Below, piece after piece: positions 6,735-13,031 of a stretch of 15,864 bases of DNA. Below the pieces are notes generated by a model. The model had not been told where the DNA came from. It saw nothing but the letters and a program-made list of their open reading frames with translations, and ran no database searches. How positions within the stretch are numbered: position 1 is the stretch's first letter; every line of letters starts with the position of its first letter. The position numbers were made by a program, and so were the translations under genes. Source of the DNA: DATDVD01 sp035290065 (GTDB lineage Bacteria > Pseudomonadota > Gammaproteobacteria > Coxiellales > Coxiellaceae); NCBI GenBank assembly GCA_035290065.1, contig DATDVD010000132.1, positions 1 to 15,864 of the forward strand. Direction: 5' to 3'.

Positions 6735-6763
6735 TTGTTTACTTATAAGTGAAAATGTAATAT
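6735..6763 (+). promoter_or_regulatory. Sigma-70-like promoter of the U-box gene
   Basis: TTGTTT (6735-6740) and TAATAT (6758-6763) are separated by 17 bases, with TG directly before the -10. The start codon follows at 6794 behind AAGGAGA. A 9-bp sequence ACTTATAAG occurs at 6741-6749 and 6771-6779, the second overlapping the ribosome-binding site. No PmrA-type direct repeat is visible here. Confidence 0.45.
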
Positions 6764-6793
6764 TTTGACTACTTATAAGGAGAAGAGCACACG

Positions 6794-8068
6794 ATGCGTA
6801 CTTCTACATTTCGACTTCGATGTGCATTTACTGGCAATGAAATTAAGAAGCCGGTGATTTATCGCAATAAAATTGTTGATCGCGCCTCGTTAATGACACG
6901 AGGTGTTCATGCCTCAGAACTAGTCCCAGATTTTTTTACACAAGAGCTCATGAGTTGTGCTCAAGAGAATGATGAAATGCGCCGTGGTGATCTTGAGGCT
7001 ATTCTGGTGTGTCCTATTACGTTAAAATTTCCACAAAATGCTGTACTGTGCGCCGTGGATGGGTGCTTATATGATCGCGAGGCATTTATCCAGTATTATG
7101 GTCCGCAGCCTTCTCGTTCTGTCTGGAACGGGGCTGTTATTCGCCCTGAAAATCTGTTTGTTCACCCTCTCTATGAGCATTTAATGCAAGTGGTTAGACA
7201 GGCACAGCGAGTGGGCACGCCTAACATTAGCCTCTCAGCCGTATTTCGTAGCTTTAATAATGCAGATAGGCGGATGGATCAGGCAATGGATGTTTTTCCT
7301 CCACGAGTGGAGGGAGTCAGAGGCAGTAGCTTAGGCCAAAGAACCCTATTAGTGGTTCGACAGCTATGGACCAACCCGTTGAGCAGTTTTCTCGTTCTTT
7401 TTCCTTATGTATGGTTTGGGGTATTGGGTTGGTTCCTAGGGGGACAGTGGGGATTATGGGGACACATAGCGGGATTTTTGGGATTACTGAGTTCGCTAAT
7501 AGTCGGCTTATGGGTGTGGAATACCGCGAAATTAATGTTTCCCCATAGGTTCACAAAGCGATTTCGCAGAATTAATTGGCGAAAAATTTTTAAACAAGGT
7601 GAAACGGCAGAAGGACATCCCTATGAGTTACCCGGACGAACACAGGCGCTATTAGGGGTTGTGGCTTTCTTATTGGCACTTTTATTCCTTACTTTCTCAG
7701 TGTTATTGCTTTATATGGGATTAGGAGTAGTCTTTGCCCTTAACGAAGCGCTTGCATTAACAGGAGGAATTTATAGCTTTTTTACAGGCATGACCGCATG
7801 TGCCTTTTTAATCATAGGCGGGGTAGAGGGAGCCTCTTTTTCGATGGCATACCTCTCTGTGCTAAACTATGTGAAACCTAATATTCTACACTGCACGGGT
7901 ACACGCCCTATCCGGACGACAGTAGGAGTTGTAAACCCAATAGCCCAAGCGTCTCCTTCGGGGTCTCTCCCTCCTCCGCCCGTGGACAGGGAGGGGGCCC
8001 AGCTTCTCGAGGAGGCAAAAAGCATAGAGTTAAGCGCAGCCGGTGTTCGGCTTTCCCCTATGAGTTAG
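6794..8068 (+). CDS. Tandem U-box-like, membrane-anchored protein (candidate E3 ubiquitin ligase effector)
   Basis: The 424-residue protein follows AAGGAGA (6777-6783). Residues 70-135 fit a U-box: VCPITLKFPQNAVLCAVDG (72-90), CLYDREAFIQYYG (91-103), then NGAVIRPENLFVHPLYEHL, matching the CPIT...dG..Y.R.aI....pN..L pattern. U-boxes recruit E2 enzymes and lack zinc. Residues about 8-37 (CAFTGNEIKKPVIYRNKIVDR) look like a first, degenerate U-box. Four hydrophobic segments follow (about 197-217, 222-245, 286-312, 322-346), giving two helical hairpins separated by a basic loop rich in Arg and Lys. The Pro-rich tail contains LLEEAKSIEL. Legionella LubX also has two U-boxes; membrane anchoring here would localise ligase activity. 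The last codons, ATG-AGT-TAG, coincide with the start of an accD fragment. Host delivery is inferred. Confidence 0.75.
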   Translation: MRTSTFRLRCAFTGNEIKKPVIYRNKIVDRASLMTRGVHASELVPDFFTQELMSCAQENDEMRRGDLEAILVCPITLKFPQNAVLCAVDGCLYDREAFIQYYGPQPSRSVWNGAVIRPENLFVHPLYEHLMQVVRQAQRVGTPNISLSAVFRSFNNADRRMDQAMDVFPPRVEGVRGSSLGQRTLLVVRQLWTNPLSSFLVLFPYVWFGVLGWFLGGQWGLWGHIAGFLGLLSSLIVGLWVWNTAKLMFPHRFTKRFRRINWRKIFKQGETAEGHPYELPGRTQALLGVVAFLLALLFLTFSVLLLYMGLGVVFALNEALALTGGIYSFFTGMTACAFLIIGGVEGASFSMAYLSVLNYVKPNILHCTGTRPIRTTVGVVNPIAQASPSGSLPPPPVDREGAQLLEEAKSIELSAAGVRLSPMS

Positions 8069-8244
8069 TTCCGGAAACTATTACCTAGAATTAAAACGGC
8101 TACTAAAAAAGACGTGCCTGAGGGTGTATGGGGCAAGTGCCCGGCGTGTATGGCTATTTTATATCGCGTTGAACTTGAGTGTAATTTAAATGTTTGCCCA
8201 AAATGCAATCATCATATGTGATTAAGTGCGCGCATTAAAAAATC
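8060..8244 (+). pseudogene. accD: accD fragment (acetyl-CoA carboxylase carboxyltransferase beta, N-terminal zinc ribbon)
   Basis: In one frame from ATG 8060 the translation is MS-stop-FRKLLPRIKTATKKDVPEG, then VWGKCPACMAILYRVELEC and NLNVCPKCNHHM, a second stop (TGA 8219-8221) and LSARIK. This is the start of AccD (MSW...PEGVWtKCp.C...LYr.ELe.NL.VCPKC.HHM), with both CxxC pairs of the zinc ribbon visible. The third codon, normally TGG (Trp), is TAG, and the usual Arg after HHM is TGA. The catalytic carboxyltransferase domain is absent. It is a stray N-terminal fragment, and a functional accD must lie elsewhere. The fragment's first three codons also end the upstream U-box frame. Confidence 0.85.
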
Positions 8245-8375
8245 AAGTTGCACGGTTTTAATGTTTTGGCCATATTCTTGGAGAGGATTAATTCTTTAAC
8301 GCCCTTTCCATTTTCATGAAAGCATTCAAGCATCATAGTTTGTAAGGGGATGCCAAAGGACTTGACCCCTTTGAC
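8242..8375 (-). other. Gap with a possible short remnant and a solo MITE-type end
   Basis: On the minus strand this gap reads FGIPLQTMMLECFHENGKG then VKELILSKNMAKTL in one frame, ending at TAA near 8242. It has no start codon of its own and looks like a C-terminal gene fragment I cannot identify. At 8354-8371 the sequence GGACTTGACCCCTTTGAC carries GGGGTCAAGTCC in reverse, a single end of the MITE-like family. The secreted-protein gene stops immediately beyond it. Confidence 0.3.
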
Positions 8376-8864
8376 TTATGGGGCATTGGCGGGAGGAAGA
8401 CAGTTTGAGCCTATGCATTGAAAGGTAAAGGTACACGTAGCGCCATCGGCATCTTGAGGCTTTACGGGTGAAATATCATTTTTATTTGCGCCTGGGACTC
8501 CATTCATGACACAGAAATCGCGGGAGACGTGAATATCTATTTTGTTAATCCACGAATACATGTTTGTATTAGAGCCTGACCAACTCATATTAAAATCTTG
8601 ATAAGGAGAATGGGACCCACATGTATTAGTGAGACCGCCTTCTTTGATATAAAGGGAGAATGTTCCTGATTGCCCTGGGCTAATAGATTGGGGAATGCTC
8701 TGAATGTTGTTTACGCACGAAGTAAAATAACCATGCCCTTTGGTAATTTGAAGAGTACCTGAAGTATTATTAATTACAATAACAGTGGTTGAACCTGCAA
8801 AAGCAAAGCTCGTAAAAGCAAAACCTGCTAATAATCCGATGGATCGAGATAAGATATTTTTCAT
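8376..8864 (-). CDS. Secreted cysteine-containing beta-rich protein, unknown family
   Basis: The 162-residue protein starts at ATG 8864-8862, six bases after a strong AGGAG. Residues 1-23 are a clear Sec signal peptide (two positive charges, hydrophobic core, cleavage likely after FAFA). The mature part begins STTVIVINNTSGTLQITKGH and is rich in Ser, Thr, Asn and Gly with alternating strands. It contains seven cysteines, including a close pair near the end (CIGSNC), so disulfides are likely in the periplasm or outside. The opening strand pattern (N-N-T-S-G followed by an SISPGQSGTFSL turn) recalls aegerolysin-like or small beta-sandwich proteins, but I would not assign it. It is transcribed opposite to the effector genes and is not part of their units. 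Confidence 0.75.
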   Translation of the reverse strand: MKNILSRSIGLLAGFAFTSFAFAGSTTVIVINNTSGTLQITKGHGYFTSCVNNIQSIPQSISPGQSGTFSLYIKEGGLTNTCGSHSPYQDFNMSWSGSNTNMYSWINKIDIHVSRDFCVMNGVPGANKNDISPVKPQDADGATCTFTFQCIGSNCLPPANAP

Positions 8865-8997
8865 GGTTTCTCCTTAAATAAGTTTAGATTAGCATAATGG
8901 GAAAAGAGATTGAAGCGTTTTAAGATATCAATTTTATTTTCCAGGCTTTCATCTTGAAGTGGCTAGGGCCTAACTTTATAACTACCAACAGAGTAAT

Positions 8998-9156
8998 GGG
9001 GTCAAGTCTCTAGTTACTTATAGAGTGATTATATTTTTCTTTCAGGCGTTTTAAAATACCTTGCAGGCCTCTATTTTACGCGTTTAATATCTTGTATGTT
9101 TAATTATGTAAGAAAAAAATAACTCAAATCAGTTTAGCAATTAGAAATTTGACTCC
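8998..9156. mobile_element. MITE-like element, copy C (about 159 bp)
   Basis: The left end GGGGTCAAGTCTCTAGTTAC (8998-9017) is identical to copy A. The right end (9134-9156) reads GGAGTCAAATTTCTAATTGC in reverse, with several changes. Length and AT-rich interior (a run of T early, GTAAGAAAAAAAT late) parallel copy A. It contains no gene and abuts the hydrolase remnant on its right. Confidence 0.65.
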
Positions 9157-9409
9157 TTTGCTTATATTGATTTTATTCTCTGGTTTTTCTTATGCCGCTT
9201 TAAATGATAATTCTGTCCTCCAACTAAAGCAGCAGTATATAAAAGTCCCCGAAGGCAAGGTTTGGTCTATTATTTATTCTAAAAAATCTTTAAAAGATAA
9301 CATACCTTTATTGATTATTAATGGAGGGCCGGGTATGCCCCATAATTACTTAAACGTATTATCAAAGCTTTCAAAAGCAGTTACCTTTTTCTGTTCAGAA
9401 AGCGATTAA
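9149..9409 (+). pseudogene. Alpha/beta hydrolase (proline iminopeptidase-like) N-terminal remnant
   Basis: The frame encodes a hydrophobic leader (LLILILFSGFSYA), then KQQYIKVPEGKVWSIIYSKK and the diagnostic oxyanion-hole motif NGGPGMPHNYL, which matches the HGGPG motif of proline iminopeptidase-type alpha/beta hydrolases. Coding sense is lost after SKLSK, and the frame stops at 9407-9409. Intact family members have about 300 residues with a catalytic Ser-Asp-His; none of these remain. The only upstream start is a TTG inside the right end of the MITE-like element, so the original start may have been replaced. It is a non-functional fragment, probably once a secreted peptidase. Confidence 0.7.
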
Positions 9410-9518
9410 AAATAATGAGCAAAAAAAACATGGGGATACAGAAGGGGTTGTGGATCTTGATGTACTTAGCACGGTAGCTGTCGGTGGGCGGAATCGCCAC
9501 CTGTTCACCCCTCTTTAA
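9384..9518 (+). pseudogene. C-terminal remnant of a second, unrecognised gene
   Basis: A different frame from the hydrolase piece reads PFSVQKAIKNNEQKKHGDTE then GVVDLDVLSTVAVGGRNRHL and FTPL before TAA 9516-9518. The two pieces overlap at about 9384-9409, so a deletion probably joined the front of one gene to the back of another. The stop codon lies within the PmrA-like box of the next gene. The family is unknown. Confidence 0.45.
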
Positions 9519-9546
9519 GAATATCTTAAGCTTTCTTTGATATGAT
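9514..9546 (+). promoter_or_regulatory. PmrA-box-like promoter of the Sel1-repeat gene
   Basis: TTTAAGAAT-AT-CTTAAGCTT (9514-9533) has two TTAAG half-sites exactly 11 bp apart, close to the PmrA consensus. The -10 TATGAT (9541-9546) follows after seven bases, the same spacing as upstream of the SidE-like gene. The ATG is at 9577. Confidence 0.6.
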
Positions 9547-9576
9547 GAGACGTTGAATTTAAGAGGAGAAGTACCG

Positions 9577-10773
9577 ATGCCTAGAGAGATTATCCAACAA
9601 AAATTAGGAACGATGTTTTCAGCAACAGCGAGTGTGCAAGACAGAACCACGACAGCGTGGGTATTAGCGCGCATTATTATGGATCAAGCTTTAACGGAAA
9701 AAGAGTCTGCCTGGGTTTCAACGCAAATAGAGGCTGTTTTAGCTTCAGATAATCCTGCTTTTAAGCTCGATGCGCAATGGTTAGGAGTGGTGATGGATGC
9801 CTATGGAAATGGACAGAGAGGAGGAGAGAAGAAACCGGCTAAAGCGGCAGCGGGTTTGGAGGCAGGAGTGCAAGCGCAGCATCCCAAATCTCTCATATTT
9901 CATAGCATGCTCAATCTAGGGATGTCTGCTGTGGAACAAGCTGTCACAGAGTTTGAGTGTCTGCAGCGGGTCATAAGGTTAGTGGGAGTAGAAGAATGTG
10001 AAAAAGGAGCTGCCTACAGTCAACTAGGGCTAATGTATAGCAAAGGCCGAGGGGTTCTGAGCGACAGTCTAAGCGAAGCGCCTAGCAGCCGGTTCTTTGG
10101 CAGTGCAAAAGTGGTGATCTATGAGGGAGGGCCAACGATTGGCAAAGATAATGCCAAAGCAATGGATTGTTTCCGCGAAGGGGCAGAACGAGGCGATGTA
10201 GCAGCGATGCGCTATCTGGGTGTAATGTATGATGAAGGGCGAGGGGTAGATCGAGATGATGTAGAAGCTATGAGATGGTATCGTCAAGCAGCAGAGTTGG
10301 ATGATACACAAGCGATCCGTCTTCTGGGTGTAATGTATTCGAAAGGACAAGGGGTTGAGAAAGATGAAGCCAAAGCAGCAGATTATTACCGTCAAGCAGC
10401 AGAAAGGGGCGATGCAGCAGCAACGTATAATTTGGGTGTGGTGTATTACGCAGGACGGGGGGTGGAAAAGAATCTTGTAGAAGCTGCTCAATGGTATCGT
10501 CAAGCAGCAGATTTAGGCTTCGCTGAGGGGGCGTTTGCTCTAGGCAGGATGTATTTGTTTGGTGACAATGTTTGTGAAGATACCGGCCAGGCCATAGTGT
10601 GGTTTAACAAAGCAGCGATGTCAGGCCATTCGCGTGCGCAGCATGCCCTCAATCAGTTAATCAAACGAAGAATATGCCTTGCTGCTGAGGTAACGGGCGC
10701 CGAAGGTGCTGCGCCTCCAGCTGGTGAGGGCGCACCTGCTCCTGCTAGAGGTCCAGGTGCTGGTAGATGCTAA
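9577..10773 (+). CDS. Sel1-repeat (TPR-like) protein, effector-like
   Basis: The 398-residue protein starts at ATG 9577, preceded by AAGAGGAG with nine-base spacing; the frame also opens at TTG 9553, which lacks such a site. Residues 1-140 are helical. Sel1-like repeats follow at about 144-160, 208-243, 244-279, 280-315 and 316-351, each with the pattern A...LG.MY..G.GV..D...A..WYRQAAE.G. A 29-residue insert (161-189) interrupts the first repeat between GRGV and the next helix. The tail is Ala/Gly/Pro-rich (APPAGEGAPAPARGPGAG). Sel1 repeats form superhelical protein-binding scaffolds; Legionella LpnE, EnhC and LidL use them in host-cell entry and trafficking. There is no signal peptide, so a cytosolic or type IV-secreted adaptor is likelier than a periplasmic one. 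The PmrA-like box supports effector status. Confidence 0.85.
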   Translation: MPREIIQQKLGTMFSATASVQDRTTTAWVLARIIMDQALTEKESAWVSTQIEAVLASDNPAFKLDAQWLGVVMDAYGNGQRGGEKKPAKAAAGLEAGVQAQHPKSLIFHSMLNLGMSAVEQAVTEFECLQRVIRLVGVEECEKGAAYSQLGLMYSKGRGVLSDSLSEAPSSRFFGSAKVVIYEGGPTIGKDNAKAMDCFREGAERGDVAAMRYLGVMYDEGRGVDRDDVEAMRWYRQAAELDDTQAIRLLGVMYSKGQGVEKDEAKAADYYRQAAERGDAAATYNLGVVYYAGRGVEKNLVEAAQWYRQAADLGFAEGAFALGRMYLFGDNVCEDTGQAIVWFNKAAMSGHSRAQHALNQLIKRRICLAAEVTGAEGAAPPAGEGAPAPARGPGAGRC

Positions 10774-10776
10774 TGG

Positions 10777-10805
10777 ATCGCGAGACCACTTCGTGGTCTC
10801 GCGAT
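10777..10805. repeat. Perfect 13-bp palindrome (REP-like), after the Sel1 gene
   Basis: ATCGCGAGACCAC (10777-10789) pairs perfectly with GTGGTCTCGCGAT (10793-10805) across a TTC loop, four bases after the stop codon. No T-run follows, so it is not a classical terminator. The GCGAGACCAC...GTGGTCTCGC style resembles dispersed REP-like palindromes of intracellular bacteria. Confidence 0.7.
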
Positions 10806-10940
10806 GACTGTGCCCCCTATATTTTACCTCCGCTGGTCTGTAGTAAAGTGCAGTAGTCAATTTAATAGCTTGATTATTGCCTAGAAGCCTTCAACCACAT
10901 CTCCGTTAGAGGCTTTTAAAGCTAAGGATTAGCTGCCCCG

Positions 10941-11135
10941 ATCATTAAAGAATTTTTGCTTAGCCATTTTTCAGATATCTCAGAAGTATTCATTAATCCA
11001 GAAAAAGCAAATGAAAGAGCCATCCATGTTTACCAAAAAATAGGCTTTTGTATCATGGGTGAATTTATTGCTTTCTGGCATCCTGTGCCACATTACATCA
11101 TGAAGTTGAATATGAAAGATTTAATAAAAAACTAA
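10941..11135 (+). pseudogene. GNAT acetyltransferase C-terminal remnant
   Basis: The frame reads IIKEFLLSHFSDISEVFINP, then EKANERAIHVYQKIGF and MGEFIAFWHPVPHYIMKL before TAA 11133-11135. NP-x4-NERAI..Y.K.GF is the characteristic C-terminal motif of GNAT acetyltransferases of the aminoglycoside 6'-acetyltransferase/RimJ-like type. The acetyl-CoA-binding segment and start codon are missing, so only about 64 codons remain. It is not related to the TacT-like gene in this window. Confidence 0.65.
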
Positions 11136-11216
11136 TCTGATTCATAATGCTCCATTATCCTAAGACGTGTCCTTGAAACCGTTCCCTTTTCACTCTCGGG
11201 GAGTCTTCCGTTCATC

Positions 11217-11222
11217 TATAAT
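11217..11222 (+). promoter_or_regulatory. Possible -10 element for the 572-residue protein gene
   Basis: A perfect TATAAT lies 44 bases before ATG 11266. No good -35 is visible at 16-18 bases upstream, and no PmrA-type repeat is present, so an activator may be needed or the match may be chance. Confidence 0.35.
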
Positions 11223-11265
11223 TAAGTAACGGAAAGGCAGGAAAAGGCCAGAAAGGATATCGGTG

Positions 11266-12984
11266 ATGAGTAGGCCCAAAGGAATGGGAGGAGGAGGCGA
11301 TACCGGCGGAGGAGCAATTCCCCCGTCGGGTATTGTATTTTCGCCTTCTGCAATGCCAGTTATGGAAGCGGCTGCGTCGGCAGGTGCTGGTGCTCCTTCA
11401 ACGGCAGCTATTGTTCCTGCGCCGCTCGGTGGAATATTACTCGCTCCTGTATTGGAAGATTTACAGCGACCCAATCGTGCAGGGCTTCTCTGTTTTATGA
11501 AAAAGCCCCTTTTAAGAGGGCCTTATTTTACGCGTGAGGCATTTGATGCAGCCACGCGCGATTATTATGACCTTTCTTTCTTTAGAAAAAATGGAGATAG
11601 GGTGTCGAGGACGCGAGTAGGGCGTCGTGAATTAATGGCGCTTTATAGAATGAGGGCAGAAACGGGAGCGCTAGTTTATGACGAAGCTTTTAGAGATCGT
11701 GCTACTAGCGTGTATCTCTATCGCCGTAATGAGGCATTCCGCTTTGAAGACCGCTTTAAAAGGGAAAAAAGAATAGAATTGCTGGATGAAACGGATCTTC
11801 TGCACTTCTTAGAAGAGATGGGCGAAATGGGGTTGTTAGCCCATCTCTATGAGGAAAAAATAAAGGAAGGCTACGACGAAAGAAGAGCCCAGGCTGCCGC
11901 TATCGATGATTGTTTCGTTGATGTGGCACGACAGGTTTATTTTGGAGTAGACAATTATGAAGTAAGACTCTATAAGCCTCGCGGTGATGTGCCGCATAAT
12001 TGGGGCGCTAATTTGTGTTGGGTGTTAGGTGCCATACACGCTGGAAAAACCGTAGAATTATTTTCTCCCCCGGTGCTTCGTCATGTAAGACGGCCCGAAC
12101 ATCCTGAGCAATTTACATCGTTTATTCGGGAAATTACAGCCTTTCGCAATGCCGGTTATCAGATTCACGTCGAAGGAAGAGGTGCTGAGCAGCGGGTTAG
12201 TTTAACACCTCCCACCGATAGAGAAGCGTTAAGAGCATGGATGCTTCACGATATTGATCCTTCCGCTGCAGATATCAGCGCTACGTTGAAGGCTTTGCAT
12301 ACGGCGATGGCTCCTGAAAGTGTTAGAGTAGCACGCGGCCTTATAGGTCAGTTATCTCACTCCCCCTTGACTGTAGCGGAAGTTGGTCGGCAATTAGCTC
12401 AAGCTAGAGGGTTTATAGAAGAATGTGGAGAGGCTGAGGTTGTTCGTGGAGTACCTTCTACTCCTATGCATATCAGTGAAGTGGATTACGCAGAAATTCA
12501 AATAAGTGCTTTTGTTAATGAATTAAATATTTATATTGCGACGGCATTAAGAGGAAGAAGCATTCCTCTTATTCCACAGCATACGCCACCGGGAGCTGTT
12601 TATTCACGGGATGAAATCTTGAGAACGCTAAAGGCCATCGAGCGAGCATTTATTCCCGATATTGTATTGCGAGCCAATCCGGCGTATGGCCATAAGCCTA
12701 TGGCATCAGCTGCAGGAGCGGGTGCTGCAGGAGGAGGAATACTGGGATCACCTCCTCTTCTTCCTCCTCATCTCCGTGGGCAACGTCTTCCTACAGCACT
12801 TCCAGCAGCAGCTAGCCCCCCTTTAGCAGGATGTGGAGAAAGCATGGGGACCGGAGGCGGGGGAGGAGGAACTGCTGCACCGGGATGGACGCAGGAAACC
12901 GTTAGTGTGCTTAGATCGCAGGCTTCTTCTGGAGTAAGAAGAGATAGGCCCGAGCCACCCCCAGGTCCTTCTTTAAGTCTGTGA
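11266..12984 (+). CDS. Unrecognised effector-like protein with Gly/Pro/Ala-rich ends
   Basis: The 572-residue protein starts at ATG 11266 behind AAAGGA; an in-frame GTG lies three bases earlier. Residues 1-60 are low-complexity Gly/Ala/Pro (GMGGGGDTGGGAIPP). Residues about 70-470 are a folded alpha/beta or helical core with charged helices (YEEKIKEGYDERRAQAAAID), then NWGANLCWVLGAIHAGKTVE near 246-265 and FIREITAFRNAGYQIHVEG (287-305). Residues 475-572 are again low complexity, ending PEPPPGPSLSL. A segment near 75-125 (GPYFTREAFDAATRDYY ... NG..V.R) resembles the U-box region of the other membrane protein in the window but lacks the CPIT motif. The N-terminus MSRPKG parallels MSRSGA of the SidE-like protein and MSRREG of the next gene. 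I cannot name a function; effector status is inferred. Confidence 0.75.
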   Translation: MSRPKGMGGGGDTGGGAIPPSGIVFSPSAMPVMEAAASAGAGAPSTAAIVPAPLGGILLAPVLEDLQRPNRAGLLCFMKKPLLRGPYFTREAFDAATRDYYDLSFFRKNGDRVSRTRVGRRELMALYRMRAETGALVYDEAFRDRATSVYLYRRNEAFRFEDRFKREKRIELLDETDLLHFLEEMGEMGLLAHLYEEKIKEGYDERRAQAAAIDDCFVDVARQVYFGVDNYEVRLYKPRGDVPHNWGANLCWVLGAIHAGKTVELFSPPVLRHVRRPEHPEQFTSFIREITAFRNAGYQIHVEGRGAEQRVSLTPPTDREALRAWMLHDIDPSAADISATLKALHTAMAPESVRVARGLIGQLSHSPLTVAEVGRQLAQARGFIEECGEAEVVRGVPSTPMHISEVDYAEIQISAFVNELNIYIATALRGRSIPLIPQHTPPGAVYSRDEILRTLKAIERAFIPDIVLRANPAYGHKPMASAAGAGAAGGGILGSPPLLPPHLRGQRLPTALPAAASPPLAGCGESMGTGGGGGGTAAPGWTQETVSVLRSQASSGVRRDRPEPPPGPSLSL

Positions 12985-13002
12985 ACATAAAAGAGAATGT
13001 AA

Positions 13003-13008
13003 TATAAT
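13003..13008 (+). promoter_or_regulatory. Possible -10 element before the 204-residue protein gene
   Basis: TATAAT lies in the 47-base gap between two effector-like genes, 24 bases before the ATG. No acceptable -35 is seen upstream, so the gene may instead be read through from its neighbour. Confidence 0.3.
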
Positions 13009-13031
13009 GGATAAAATCGTGAGAAAAAATT

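Noticed and set aside
6741..6779. Repeated ACTTATAAG before the U-box gene as a PmrA or other known operator
   Set aside because: Spacing of 30 bases and palindromic halves do not fit PmrA; two short AT-rich matches may be chance.
10069..10503. Long antisense frame across the Sel1 repeats
   Set aside because: It mirrors the repeated codon pattern of the sense gene; its Cys/Ile/His-rich repeats are an artefact of the Sel1 repeats.
11190..11474. Minus-strand frame over the start of the 572-residue protein
   Set aside because: Pro/Ala/Gly composition is the reverse reading of the low-complexity N-terminus.
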